Below, piece after piece: positions 17,804 to 26,935 of a DNA stretch of 64,000 nt. Source of the DNA: Pigmentiphaga aceris (lineage in GTDB: Bacteria; Pseudomonadota; Gammaproteobacteria; Burkholderiales; Burkholderiaceae_B). The position numbers and the translations under genes are program-made. Each line of letters begins with the position of its first letter. Positions within the stretch are counted from its first letter, which is position 1. The stretch covers positions 4,154,001 to 4,218,000 of the forward strand of contig NZ_CP043046.1 in NCBI RefSeq assembly GCF_008119665.1. The letters run 5' to 3'. The notes beneath the pieces are model-generated. The model was not told the DNA's origin. It worked only from the letters and a program-made list of their open reading frames with translations, and did not search any database.

Positions 17804-17920
17804 TAGTATCTAGTTGAAACTGATGGAACGACGGTGCGGCAGGCCAGCCTTCGCATGGTTGGCGTGCATGCCCGTTCCGCGGTCTGACTGGATACGAAAG
17901 GCCGTGAGACATCTGCTCGC

Positions 17921-19459
17921 ATGATCGGACAACAGCTATCGGGCGCTCGCGCCTGGGTGATCGGGTGCGGGCTGCTTGGCCTGGTGCTGGGTGCCGCCCT
18001 GGGCGAATTGGCGGTACGACAGCAGCATCATGAAGAAGCCGCCACCCTGGCCGCCTCGTATATCGCACGGGCAGACCAGGTACACGATGAAGTCGTGAAA
18101 GTGCTGGCGCAAACCAATGCCTTCGCGGCACCAGCATGTTCCGACGAAGACATCGCCTACATGCGCGGCATGGTCATCCGGTCGCAGTTCATCAAAAGTG
18201 TGGCGCGCCTCGATGGCGAGCAGCTACTGTGCGGCGCAACCTTGGGACGCCTGAGCAAACCTGTCGCCCTTGCACCGCCCAATATGATCACGCCCGGTGG
18301 CATGCGTGTGAATTTCAATGCCAACGTGGCGGGTGTGCCAGACGTTCAGGCGATGGTCGTTGCGCATGGCAGGGCGTCTGTCATTGTCAGTCGGCTGAGC
18401 TATACCTCGCTGGTCGATCCCCGGTTGGATTACGCCATCGTGGTCGATGTCGCCGGCAAACGCGAACACTTCATCAGCAACGATCCCGAGATGGACATCG
18501 ACGCGATTCCGCTGATATCGAGCGATACCTTGACGCTGAAGGACCGGCGTTATGAAGTGAGCTGTTCAAAGCGCTACCCTGGGTGCATCGTGGCGACATT
18601 GGCCAGCCCGCCTGCCGTGTCCGAGTCGCCAGTACTGCAAGGGTTTGCGGCGCTGGGCCTGCTGACGGGCATGGGCGGTGGCCTGGGTATCAGTCTTTGC
18701 ATTGGCTGGCTGCGCTCGCTCAGGCGGCGGCTGCGACGGGCCTTGCACAATGGAGATCTGACGCTGGTCTACCAGCCAATCGTTCGGCTGGCCGACAGAC
18801 ACCTGGTAGGTGTGGAAGCCTTGCTGCGCTGGAAGGACGAATCCGGCAAACCCGTCAATCCAGAAGTTTTCATCGCCATCGCCGAACAAGCCGGTTTCAT
18901 CAACGAGGTCACGCGTTTTGTGGTCAGGCGCACGCTGGCCGAACTGGCCTTGCAGGCCAAAGCGCGGCCGGGTTTTCGGATCACCATCAACATCTCGGTG
19001 CAGGATCTGACCAACCCGGGTTTCCTGCCCTTTGTGGCCGCGCAACTGAAACAGCGCGGCTTGCCCGCCGACAGCCTTGGCTTTGAAGTGACCGAGCGTT
19101 CCACCGCTGAGCACGAACCGCTTGCCCGTGGCATTCAGAAGCTGCGCGATGCCGGCCATAGCGTGTACCTGGACGACTTCGGTACCGAGTACTCCAGCCT
19201 GTCCTACCTGGCTGACCTGAGCATCGACGCGATCAAGCTTGATCGGGTCTTCACCATGCACCTGGACGAAGACAGCAACAGCGCCAGCATTGCGCCCCAG
19301 ATCGTTGCGATGGCAAAGGGACTGGGGCTGGGCCTGGTGGTGGAAGGTATCGAGGAAGAACGCCAGGCGGCGTACTTCCTGAAGCTCGATCCGACGGCCT
19401 ACGGCCAAGGTTGGCTGTTCGGCACGCCGGTGCCGGCAGACCGGCTGTTCGAGCGGTGA
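17921..19459 (+). CDS. CSS-EAL cyclic-di-GMP phosphodiesterase, membrane-bound
   Basis: 512 residues. Two membrane helices (about 12-30 and 232-258) flank a periplasmic region with conserved cysteines (P-A-C-S-D, L-L-C-G-A), the CSS sensor arrangement whose redox state controls activity in E. coli homologues such as PdeC. The cytoplasmic EAL domain keeps the catalytic residues: E-A-L-L-R-W, the Asn in I-N-I-S-V, V-T-E-R-S, D-D-F-G-T, I-K-L-D, V-E-G-I-E and G-Q-G. The loop-6 motif reads D-D-F-G-T-E-Y-S-S rather than the usual D-D-F-G-T-G-Y-S-S. It lies directly after pgaABCD, whose synthase is c-di-GMP-activated in other species, so a brake on polymer synthesis is likely. Confidence 0.92.
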   Translation: MIGQQLSGARAWVIGCGLLGLVLGAALGELAVRQQHHEEAATLAASYIARADQVHDEVVKVLAQTNAFAAPACSDEDIAYMRGMVIRSQFIKSVARLDGEQLLCGATLGRLSKPVALAPPNMITPGGMRVNFNANVAGVPDVQAMVVAHGRASVIVSRLSYTSLVDPRLDYAIVVDVAGKREHFISNDPEMDIDAIPLISSDTLTLKDRRYEVSCSKRYPGCIVATLASPPAVSESPVLQGFAALGLLTGMGGGLGISLCIGWLRSLRRRLRRALHNGDLTLVYQPIVRLADRHLVGVEALLRWKDESGKPVNPEVFIAIAEQAGFINEVTRFVVRRTLAELALQAKARPGFRITINISVQDLTNPGFLPFVAAQLKQRGLPADSLGFEVTERSTAEHEPLARGIQKLRDAGHSVYLDDFGTEYSSLSYLADLSIDAIKLDRVFTMHLDEDSNSASIAPQIVAMAKGLGLGLVVEGIEEERQAAYFLKLDPTAYGQGWLFGTPVPADRLFER

Positions 19460-19479
19460 TGGCGGTAAAGACTGCTACA

Positions 19480-21723
19480 TCAATAGCTGGCGGTATACGT
19501 CAGCGCAAACGTCCGGCTGCGACCACGGTAGTCCAGCGTCTCAGCATTGGTCAGCCCCCGATAGAACACCTGCGCACGCTGTGACCAGATGGTCTGGTAG
19601 TCCTTGTCCAGCAGGTTCTGAATGCCGAAGCTCAAGCGGCCTACCGGCAGTTTGTACGAGCCCATCAGATCAAACGTGGTGTAGCTGTCCAACTGGTTGC
19701 CCGCACTGTCCGACAACGAGAACGACCGCACCGCCTGCAGTCGCGCCGACATCTTGTCATCGGCCCAGCCGGCAAACGCCGTCAACTTGGACGGGCTTGC
19801 GTCCGTGATCGACTGACGCACCCAGTCGCCGTTCTGGCGACGCTCTGAACGAATCGCCAACACATTGCCGCCCACCTGCCAGCCGCCATTCCAGGTGTAG
19901 GCAACTTGCCCTTCCAACCCGTAGTTGCGCTTGCGTTCCTCGGCCACCTGCAAGCTGAGCGTGATCGGCACATAGGTGATGTTCTTGTCGGACCACGAAT
20001 AGAACGCAGCCGCCTGCGCACTCAGCCCACCTGCGCGACGCGCCCAGCCCAGTTCGACCTGCTTGGTCTTGATGCCGGTAAGCGGCGACGCAGCCACATT
20101 GATGCTGTTCAACAAGCGCCAGGTTCCGCCCGTGCCGCCCACCAATTGGTAGTTGCCCACGCCGTAATACTTGGCCGGATCAGGCAGCTCGAAGCCTTCC
20201 GAATAATTGGCCCACACCCGCTGCGCAGGCGAAAAACGATAGGTGGCACCTGCGTTCAACAGGGTCACGTTATAGCGATTGCTGCCTCCCGGAATGGCAT
20301 CTGCACTGCGGCCATAACCACTGTTGACCAGTACCTGCTGCGAGGCCTGCACGAAGTCGTCCACGTCAACCGACATGCGCTGTTGGCGCACGCCGCCCGA
20401 CAAGGTCAGTGCATCCGTCAATTTCCAATCGACCTGGCCGAAGGCAGACACGCCATCGATCTGATAGTTGGGATAACGGCCCACCGAGCCAATCGCGTTG
20501 TTCACCAGGCCGCCGCTGGCCAGGGCCGTGGCGTTGTTGAACAAGACTTGGGTGGCGTCGAACTTTTCTCTGTCCAGGTCTACGCCGTAAGTGACGCTGA
20601 CCCGATCCCAGTTCTTGGTAAGCGCGGTCTTCAAGCCCACGGCGTCGGTATTCTGCTTGGACGACGAGTAATACGGCAGCGCCCCCAGACCGGGCACGGC
20701 AATGCGACCGGGGAACGGATAGAACGCAATCTTTTCCTGGCGCGCAAAGAGCTGTGCGTTGAAGTCCTGCCCGCCCAGAATATTGGTGGCGTGATAGTCG
20801 GCGTTGAACATGCCGCGCTTGGTCGTTGGCACCACATCAGACCTGAAGCCGCTGCGTTGTTCCAGATACTGGCTTTGGGTAGTCAGCGCGCCGATCAGGT
20901 TCGGTCCCATGTACAAGGACTTGTCGCCGTCGTACTTGGACTCGTAATACTGCCCCAGCAAAGACAGCTTCTGTCCAGCCGGCAGCTTGATATCAACGCT
21001 GCCCAGCACATCGACCGAGCGGTTGTACTGCAAGTCGGTCTGGGTAATGTCGGTGCGCAATTGCTTGCCGTCGCCACCGTATGCGGCCTCGTTCTTCTGC
21101 ACTGCCAGCCCCAGACGTGCTTGCACCACATCGTTGCCGCCGCTGATCGACTGGGCGATGCGCGTGTCATGGTCGTCGCCATGGCGCAGACCACTGCGCA
21201 CGCCCACTTCCGAGGTGAAGGCCGGGCCGCCTGGCTCGCCGCGCCTGGTGATCAGGTTGACGATGCCACCCGTAGCCCCGCCGCCGTACACAGCGCTGGC
21301 ACCCGACAGCACTTCAACGCGTTCGATATTGAACGGATCGATGGAATCGAACTGCCGGCTGATGCCACGCGCGCTGTTCAGCGACACGCCATCGATCATC
21401 ACCAGCACACTGCGGCCACGCAGGTTCTGCCCGTAGTTGGTACGGCCCTGCGGACCAAGATCAAGCCCGGGAATCAGCTGACCCAGCGCTTCCTTCAGCG
21501 GCACGCCGGCGCGAATCTGCGTCTGAAGTTCCTCGCCTTCGATGATCCAGGTGGTTGCTGCCAGCTCCGAGATGTTCTGTGCCCCACGTGTGGCAGTGCT
21601 GACCACTTCAGGCAATTCCGTGCGTACTTGCGCAGTGGCCAGCATGGGCCACGCGCCGATCAAGGCGCAGTACAACGCACTGCGGTGCCATAGGCGCGCA
21701 GCGCGCGGGGTCTTGTCGTGCAT
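19480..21723 (-). CDS. TonB-dependent siderophore receptor, IutA (aerobactin) type
   Basis: 747-residue precursor. Start at 21723 (M-H-D-K-T-P-R) follows GGGGGAGA; the signal ends A-T-A-Q. The plug domain has T-T-W-I-I-E-G, L-I-P-G-L-D and R-T-N-Y-G-Q-N-L-R-G-R, then S-R-Q-F-D-S-I-D-P-F-N-I. The 22-strand barrel carries F-Y-P-F-P-G, S-A-D-A-I-P-G-G-S and E-L-P-D-P-A-K-Y-Y-G, and ends with aromatic-terminated strand T-Y-T-A-S-Y. These motifs match, from memory, the E. coli aerobactin receptor IutA closely, so a ferric citrate-hydroxamate siderophore is the likely ligand. No siderophore synthesis genes are present, which suggests uptake of foreign siderophores. A Fur box lies 54 bp upstream. 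Confidence 0.9.
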   Translation of the reverse strand: MHDKTPRAARLWHRSALYCALIGAWPMLATAQVRTELPEVVSTATRGAQNISELAATTWIIEGEELQTQIRAGVPLKEALGQLIPGLDLGPQGRTNYGQNLRGRSVLVMIDGVSLNSARGISRQFDSIDPFNIERVEVLSGASAVYGGGATGGIVNLITRRGEPGGPAFTSEVGVRSGLRHGDDHDTRIAQSISGGNDVVQARLGLAVQKNEAAYGGDGKQLRTDITQTDLQYNRSVDVLGSVDIKLPAGQKLSLLGQYYESKYDGDKSLYMGPNLIGALTTQSQYLEQRSGFRSDVVPTTKRGMFNADYHATNILGGQDFNAQLFARQEKIAFYPFPGRIAVPGLGALPYYSSSKQNTDAVGLKTALTKNWDRVSVTYGVDLDREKFDATQVLFNNATALASGGLVNNAIGSVGRYPNYQIDGVSAFGQVDWKLTDALTLSGGVRQQRMSVDVDDFVQASQQVLVNSGYGRSADAIPGGSNRYNVTLLNAGATYRFSPAQRVWANYSEGFELPDPAKYYGVGNYQLVGGTGGTWRLLNSINVAASPLTGIKTKQVELGWARRAGGLSAQAAAFYSWSDKNITYVPITLSLQVAEERKRNYGLEGQVAYTWNGGWQVGGNVLAIRSERRQNGDWVRQSITDASPSKLTAFAGWADDKMSARLQAVRSFSLSDSAGNQLDSYTTFDLMGSYKLPVGRLSFGIQNLLDKDYQTIWSQRAQVFYRGLTNAETLDYRGRSRTFALTYTASY

Positions 21724-21776
21724 GTCGATCTCCCCCGACCGCACGGCAGATGCCATGGCGCGGTCAGACTTTGTTA

Positions 21777-21795
21777 GATAATAAGAATCATTAAC
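21777..21795 (-). promoter_or_regulatory. Fur box upstream of the IutA-like receptor
   Basis: GATAATAAGAATCATTAAC matches 16 of 19 positions of the Fur consensus. It lies 54-72 bp before the receptor start, the expected position for iron repression of this gene, and about 120 bp from the divergent Crp/Fnr gene. Confidence 0.8.
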
Positions 21796-21819
21796 TTTAA
21801 GTTCCGCGTCAGGCGAACT

Positions 21820-21837
21820 TTGTTCCCTGCGGAACAA
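21820..21837. promoter_or_regulatory. Crp/Fnr-geometry palindrome
   Basis: TTGTTCC-CTGC-GGAACAA is a perfect inverted repeat. The inner TGTTC-N6-GAACA has the spacing of Crp-family operators (TGTGA-N6-TCACA) but a different half-site. It lies 81 bp before the Crp/Fnr regulator and 25 bp from the Fur box, so it is a good candidate for that regulator's own operator. Confidence 0.55.
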
Positions 21838-21917
21838 TTGGCGTGAATTCGCGCGTATTCCCACGCTTTCGCATGCTTTTGCAATGACCGCGACGCGCAC
21901 TGGACTGGAGCCACTGC

Positions 21918-22610
21918 ATGCTGTGTACGAAGGACATCGAACGCATCAAGGCCGACTGGCGGGCCTGCGTCTGGAGTCACACCTTGACCGATGTGCAAGC
22001 CACGCAACTGCTGCCCACCATCCAGATTGCATCGGTGCCCGCAGGCGGCTACATCTGGCGGCGTGGCGATACCTCAGACCACTGGGTTGGCATGGTGTCG
22101 GGCAGCATGAAGCTGTGCAGCACGTCACCCGCAGGCAAGTCGGTGACCTACACCGGCATGGCCTACGGCTGGATCGGGGAAGATGGAATCGTGTCGGGCG
22201 GCGCGCGCAATTGCGATGCCGTGGCGCTGATCGACGCGGTCATCGCCAAGATGCCTGCGGCAGTGTTCTTGAAACTGCTGGAAGAGAACCCAGCCTTCAA
22301 TCGCTTCGTCATGCGCCAGATGAGCGAACGCACCCAGCAATTCATGGAACTGACGGCCTTCGAAAAAATGCTGGACCCGGTCGCCAAGGTTGCCCGCAGC
22401 CTGGGGGCCTTGTTCAACCCGTGGTTCTTCCCACCCCACTCGCTTGAACTGAAAGTCACCCAGGCCGAGGTCGCCGATTTCTGCAACATGTCCCGGTCGC
22501 GTGTGAGCATTGCGTTGAAGCAACTGGAACGCGAGGGGCTGGTGAAGGTGGCCTACAGCGGTACTACCGTCGTTGATCTGGACGGACTGCGACGCTACGC
22601 AGAGGTGTAG
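21918..22610 (+). CDS. Crp/Fnr-family transcriptional regulator
   Basis: 230 residues. The N-terminal cyclic-nucleotide-binding-like beta-roll (about 20-120) includes V-P-A-G-G-Y-I-W-R-R-G-D and G-S-M-K-L-C. A long dimerisation helix and a C-terminal winged helix follow, with recognition region V-T-Q-A-E-V-A-D-F-C-N-M-S-R-S-R-V-S-I-A-L-K-Q-L-E-R (split here by hyphens). The cysteine arrangement of an Fnr iron-sulfur cluster is not present. The ATG at 21918 follows GGAG. It is divergent from the IutA-like receptor and may control it together with Fur; the effector is unknown. Confidence 0.88.
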   Translation: MLCTKDIERIKADWRACVWSHTLTDVQATQLLPTIQIASVPAGGYIWRRGDTSDHWVGMVSGSMKLCSTSPAGKSVTYTGMAYGWIGEDGIVSGGARNCDAVALIDAVIAKMPAAVFLKLLEENPAFNRFVMRQMSERTQQFMELTAFEKMLDPVAKVARSLGALFNPWFFPPHSLELKVTQAEVADFCNMSRSRVSIALKQLEREGLVKVAYSGTTVVDLDGLRRYAEV

Positions 22611-22632
22611 CGCCGCAGTTTTCAGTGACCGT

Positions 22633-24609
22633 TTAAAAACGCAGGTTCGCGCTCAGCCACAGACGACGGCCGTAGTTCACCGTGTTGTAGGCCGCTTCGT
22701 TCAAGCGCTTGTCGCCCACGTTGTAGACCGCTGCATTCAAGGTCAAATCCTTGGTCGCGGCAAACGACGCCCCAATGTCGGCGGTGATGTAGTTGGGATA
22801 CTCACGCACGCCCGGCGCAATCTCGCGACCGTTCGCCCCACCCGCCTCGATTTCCTTGCCACGGAAGCTCAGCGCCGACCACAGCGTGGTCTGGCCGGTG
22901 GCACGCCATTCGCCACGCAGATTGAACATGTGCTTGGGCGTACGTGCCAGCGCAAAGCCCTGATAGGTGCCGCTGCGTTGCTCGGAATCCGTGTAGGTGT
23001 AATTGGCCTTCACATCGACAGTGCGGCTGACATTCCACACGGTGCTGAACTCAGCACCATTGATCACGGCACGGTCGATGTTGATCCGATCCATCACGAT
23101 GATGGCGGGATTTTCCACCCAGCGATTGGTCGTGGTCAGCGTCGACAGCTTGTCCTTGAAGTTGGTGCGGAACAAGGTGGCGCTGGCCGTCAGGTTGCTG
23201 CGGTTCGACCAGGTGGTGCCGATCTCGGTCGTGGTGCTGGTTTCCGGCTTCAGGTCTGGGTTGCCCAGCATCACAAAGCGATCGCGACCGCGCAGGTAGG
23301 CGTAGCCGGGCACAATCGCGCGCAGCTCGGGGGCCTTGAAGCCGCGCGACACACCGCCCTTCACCGTCCAGTTGTCCGTTGCACGCCAGACACCGTACAA
23401 GCGCGGGTTGAAGTGCTTGCCGTAGTGCTCGTGGTCATCCAGACGCAGGCCGCCGGTCAGCGAAAAACGCTCGCTCAGCGCCCATTCGTCTTCAACGAAC
23501 ACCGCCTTCTGCACCACACCGAACTGGTAGTTGCGGTTGTCACGCAGGCCTGGGTTGAAGTCGGTCAGCGACGCATCGTTCCATTGCAAACCGGTGCTGA
23601 CGATGTGATTGCCGATCGGGGCCGTCAAGGTTGCATCGAGCACCGTGTTTTCGATCTGCGGTTCGCGCGGCGGCTGGAACCCAATGCGCCAGGCTTTCTC
23701 GCGCGCCAGCGACACCTTGGACGTTGCCCAGCCCCAGCGGCCGATATGCGAAATCGACCAGTGATCGCGGTTGTTCTGTTGCAGCGTGGTCGCGGCCACA
23801 CTGGTGAATTCACTGCCGTTTTCCAGACGCGTGGCTCCCGCTTCCAGCAAGATGTCCTGGAACTGCGTCGGCGTGATCGACAGGCGCGCCGTCAGGTCAC
23901 GATGACGCGCCTTGCTGAAGCCACCGCTAAGATCCTTGTCGTCGGCCTCGCGCACCATCTGGCGGCCCCACATCTGCAAGCCCACCACGTCTTCCTTGAT
24001 CGGGCCGTTCAGGTAGAACTGCCCTTGCCAGGAATTGCCGGAATCCGAATGCGTCTGCAAGGTGGAATCCAGGCTCACCGAGCCGCCCCACTTGTTGGCA
24101 ACCTTCTTGGTGATGATGTTCACCACCCCGCCCATGGCGTCCGAGCCATATAGGGACGACATCGGGCCACGCACGACTTCAATGCGCTCAATCGCCTCGG
24201 CGGGCGGAATGAAGCTTTGCTCGTAGCCCCGATTGCCATTGACCCGCGCGTCGCGTGTGCTCTGACGCTTGCCGTCGACCAGAATCAGCGTGTATTCGCC
24301 CGGCAGGCCGCGAATCGAGATATCGCTTTCGTTGGCCGTGCCGCTTACTGTCACACCTTCCACGTCGCGCAACGCATCGGTCAGATCGCGGGTGGCGCGC
24401 TTGCGCAAGTCGTCGCCCTTGATGATGCTGATCGACGCGGGGGCTTCCTCGATCAGTTGTTCAAAACCCGAGGCCGTGACCACCACCTCGTCCAGGGCCG
24501 AGACACCCGTGGCGTTCTGCGCCTGCGCGGGTAAGACACCTGCCGTCCACGTGGCGAGCGCCAAGCTGGTCCACACGGCGCACTGCCGACCTTGAAACGG
24601 GAAAGGCAT
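22633..24609 (-). CDS. TonB-dependent receptor, CirA/catecholate type
   Basis: 658-residue precursor. ATG 24609 gives the signal ending V-L-P-A-Q-A-Q. The TonB box is D-E-V-V-V-T-A. The plug has A-L-R-D-V-E-G-V-T-V, D-I-S-I-R-G-L-P-G-E-Y-T-L-I-L-V-D-G-K-R and G-P-M-S-S-L-Y-G-S-D-A-M-G-G-V-V-N-I-I-T, and the barrel ends in S-A-N-L-R-F. The plug motifs resemble the E. coli catecholate receptor CirA and related ferric enterobactin receptors. It is divergent from a two-component system, an arrangement like pirA-pirRS and pfeA-pfeRS of Pseudomonas, where the ligand-bound siderophore induces its receptor. Its end converges with the Crp/Fnr gene (22-bp gap). Confidence 0.9.
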   Translation of the reverse strand: MPFPFQGRQCAVWTSLALATWTAGVLPAQAQNATGVSALDEVVVTASGFEQLIEEAPASISIIKGDDLRKRATRDLTDALRDVEGVTVSGTANESDISIRGLPGEYTLILVDGKRQSTRDARVNGNRGYEQSFIPPAEAIERIEVVRGPMSSLYGSDAMGGVVNIITKKVANKWGGSVSLDSTLQTHSDSGNSWQGQFYLNGPIKEDVVGLQMWGRQMVREADDKDLSGGFSKARHRDLTARLSITPTQFQDILLEAGATRLENGSEFTSVAATTLQQNNRDHWSISHIGRWGWATSKVSLAREKAWRIGFQPPREPQIENTVLDATLTAPIGNHIVSTGLQWNDASLTDFNPGLRDNRNYQFGVVQKAVFVEDEWALSERFSLTGGLRLDDHEHYGKHFNPRLYGVWRATDNWTVKGGVSRGFKAPELRAIVPGYAYLRGRDRFVMLGNPDLKPETSTTTEIGTTWSNRSNLTASATLFRTNFKDKLSTLTTTNRWVENPAIIVMDRINIDRAVINGAEFSTVWNVSRTVDVKANYTYTDSEQRSGTYQGFALARTPKHMFNLRGEWRATGQTTLWSALSFRGKEIEAGGANGREIAPGVREYPNYITADIGASFAATKDLTLNAAVYNVGDKRLNEAAYNTVNYGRRLWLSANLRF

Positions 24610-24632
24610 GAGAGAATTTCCTACAGAAATGA

Positions 24633-24655
24633 ATGCGAATAAAAATCGTATGCAT
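24633..24655. promoter_or_regulatory. AT-rich imperfect palindrome between receptor and response regulator
   Basis: ATGCGA-ATAAAAA-TCGTAT followed by GCAT occupies the short (72-bp) divergent gap. It is the only symmetric element there and could bind Fur or the adjacent OmpR-type regulator. Match to the Fur consensus is poor. Confidence 0.35.
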
Positions 24656-24681
24656 AAAGGCTGTAAGAAATTGGACAAGCT

Positions 24682-25443
24682 GTGACAAGTGCCCGTGTCA
24701 TGGTGGTTGACGACCACCGCAAGATTCGCGATCCGCTGGCGGTATACCTGCGCCGCCACGGCTTCGACGTGCGCACCGCGCCCGATGCAGCCGCCATGCA
24801 CATGCTGCTGCGCCACGAACGATTCGATGTGATCGTGTTGGATGTGATGTTGCCGGACGGCGACGGATTCGACCTGTGCCGCCAGATTCACGCCGAACAC
24901 GATTCTCTGGTGATCCTGCTGACCGCCCTGGGCGAATCCGAAGAACGAGTTCGCGGCCTGGAACTAGGCGCCGATGACTACGTGGTGAAGCCCTTCGACC
25001 CACGCGAATTGGTGGCGCGCATTCAAAGCGTCTTGCGGCGTCGCAGCCGCACGCTTGCACAAGGCGCGGCGATGCCACCCGTTGCGGTTGAAGAAATACC
25101 TGCCCAGCCCCCCGTCCGACGTTACGGGTTTGCAGGATGGGTATTCGATGTCGACCTAGGCCGGCTGACCCGCCCATCGGGCGCACCGGTTGCACTCAGC
25201 GAGGTGGAATGCCGCTTGTTGCTGGCCTTGCTGCAACACCCGAACACGGTACTGAGCCGCGAACGACTGCTGGATCTGACCGAAGGCGAGCGCAGTGGCG
25301 AACCGGCGTTCGATCGCACCATCGATAGGCAAGTCAGCCGTCTGCGCCTGAAACTGTCCGATGATGCAAGGCAGTCGGAACTGCTACGCACAGTGTGGGG
25401 AAACGGGTATCGCTTGGTCGCAGATGTGAAGGTCTTGGCATGA
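24682..25443 (+). CDS. OmpR/PhoB-family response regulator
   Basis: 253 residues. Receiver domain (about 5-115) with acidic pocket D10-D11, phospho-acceptor D54 (I-V-L-D-V-M-L-P-D-G-D-G), T81 and K103 (V-V-K-P-F). After an unusually long Pro-rich linker (about 122-148) comes the winged-helix DNA-binding domain (L-S-E-V-E-C-R-L-L, R-T-V-W-G-N-G-Y-R-L-V). The start is GTG at 24682. It pairs with the histidine kinase at 25553 and diverges from the CirA-like receptor, its likely target. Confidence 0.92.
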   Translation: MTSARVMVVDDHRKIRDPLAVYLRRHGFDVRTAPDAAAMHMLLRHERFDVIVLDVMLPDGDGFDLCRQIHAEHDSLVILLTALGESEERVRGLELGADDYVVKPFDPRELVARIQSVLRRRSRTLAQGAAMPPVAVEEIPAQPPVRRYGFAGWVFDVDLGRLTRPSGAPVALSEVECRLLLALLQHPNTVLSRERLLDLTEGERSGEPAFDRTIDRQVSRLRLKLSDDARQSELLRTVWGNGYRLVADVKVLA

Positions 25444-25472
25444 ACAGCGATCTGTTGATCGACCTACGGAAG

Positions 25473-25501
25473 TTGACAGTGCAGGCAGCAAGTTTCATAA
25501 G
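25473..25501 (+). promoter_or_regulatory. Candidate promoter for the sensor kinase
   Basis: A perfect -35, TTGACA (25473-25478), is followed at 17 bp by CATAAG (25496-25501), 4 of 6 to the -10 consensus. It sits in the 109-bp gap between response regulator and kinase, so the kinase may be transcribed partly on its own. Confidence 0.4.
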
Positions 25502-25552
25502 CAGCGCGCCAGCCTTGCCAGCGCATTCGTCCGTGTCACGGCAGCCATTGCG

Positions 25553-26935
25553 ATGAAACCAGCAGCATCCCGTCGCTGGCGCTGGGCCGGAGGCATGACC
25601 TCGCAGCTGTGCCTGGTGCTGGCACTGGCTCTTTTCGGTTCACACCTGATCGCCGTGCTGTTCCTGCAAAGCACAGGCGAACTGATCCACCCGCTGTCGC
25701 GCCAACAAGTCGTGGACCGCCTGGCAGTGGCCTACCGCGCCTTGCAGACTATCCCGGCCGAGCACGCCACGCGCGTGATGCAAGCCACCGCCACGGAACA
25801 AGCCCGCCTCTGGGTATCCCCCGAGGCCGACGTCGCCGCAGCCGAGATGCGCGAGGAAGAAAACCGGCTTGCCGACGCCTTGCGCACCCGTCTGTCCCTG
25901 TCCGCCGACACCCAGGTTCGCATCCAGCTGGAACGCGCCGATGGCGACCACGCACGCGCCCCTGTACTCAGCCCGCGCGGCTGGGCACCGCTGGAATTGC
26001 GCAGCAGCATCGCCCTGCCCGACGGCCAATGGCTGAACAGTGACGAACGCCCGTCCGGCAGCTACGAATGGTCGCGCCTGCTGGCGTTCTCGCTACCCGT
26101 CAGCACCCTGCCCGCACTGTTCATCATGCTGGTGTTCGTGCGTCGAATCGTGGCCCCGATCAAAACCCTGGCCGCCGCCACCGACCGCCTCAGTCACGGC
26201 GAACGTCTGGACCCATTGCCCCTTGCCGGCCCACGCGAAGCCCGCGAATTGACCGACGCCTTCAACGCCATGCAACTACGCCTGACCCGCTACGTGGAAG
26301 GCCGCACCCGCATGCTCGCTGCCATCAGCCACGACTTCCGCACGCCCCTGACCGCCATGCGGCTGCAAGCGGAACTGATCGACGATGACGCCTTGCGCCA
26401 CGACATGCTGGAAAGCGTGGCCGAACTGCAATCCATGACCGAACACACGCTGGATTTCGTACGCGACGACGCCATGCACGAAGCAACCGTCACGCTACCG
26501 ATCAACCGGCTGATCGACGAGGTAGTGAAACGGTATCGGCTGATGGATGAACCGGTAATCTGGAACGGTGCCTCTGACGTGGCCTGCCGCTGCCGGCCGC
26601 TGAGCCTGAAGCGGGCCATGACCAATCTGATCGACAACGCCTTGCGGCACGGTGGCAGCGCAGAAATCCGCTTGCAAGTCGAGCACTCGTCATCGTCGCT
26701 GCGCATCGACATTCTGGACAGCGGGCCAGGCATTCCGCAGGCATTGCTGGAACAGGTGTTTGAGCCTTTTGTGCAGCTTGGCGCGCGCGGAGAAGACGCG
26801 CTGGGTCGAGGGCTGGGATTGGCTATCGCCCGATCCGCCGTGCAGGCGCATGGTGGGGAATTGACGCTGGAGAACCGATCTGCAGGCGGACTGAACGCGA
26901 TCATCCGCTTGCCCGGATCATTGCTTCAAGGCTGA
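25553..26935 (+). CDS. Membrane sensor histidine kinase
   Basis: 460 residues. Two membrane helices (about 18-38 and 178-198) bound a periplasmic sensor of about 140 residues; a HAMP linker follows (about 199-250). The phospho-acceptor is H260 in A-A-I-S-H-D-F-R-T-P-L-T. The ATPase domain has N box N-L-I-D-N-A-L-R-H-G, G1 D-S-G-P-G-I-P, F box F-E-P-F-V and G2 G-L-G-L-A-I-A-R. It should phosphorylate D54 of the regulator at 24682. Its last 18 bp overlap the convergent Dabb gene. Confidence 0.93.
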   Translation: MKPAASRRWRWAGGMTSQLCLVLALALFGSHLIAVLFLQSTGELIHPLSRQQVVDRLAVAYRALQTIPAEHATRVMQATATEQARLWVSPEADVAAAEMREEENRLADALRTRLSLSADTQVRIQLERADGDHARAPVLSPRGWAPLELRSSIALPDGQWLNSDERPSGSYEWSRLLAFSLPVSTLPALFIMLVFVRRIVAPIKTLAAATDRLSHGERLDPLPLAGPREARELTDAFNAMQLRLTRYVEGRTRMLAAISHDFRTPLTAMRLQAELIDDDALRHDMLESVAELQSMTEHTLDFVRDDAMHEATVTLPINRLIDEVVKRYRLMDEPVIWNGASDVACRCRPLSLKRAMTNLIDNALRHGGSAEIRLQVEHSSSSLRIDILDSGPGIPQALLEQVFEPFVQLGARGEDALGRGLGLAIARSAVQAHGGELTLENRSAGGLNAIIRLPGSLLQG

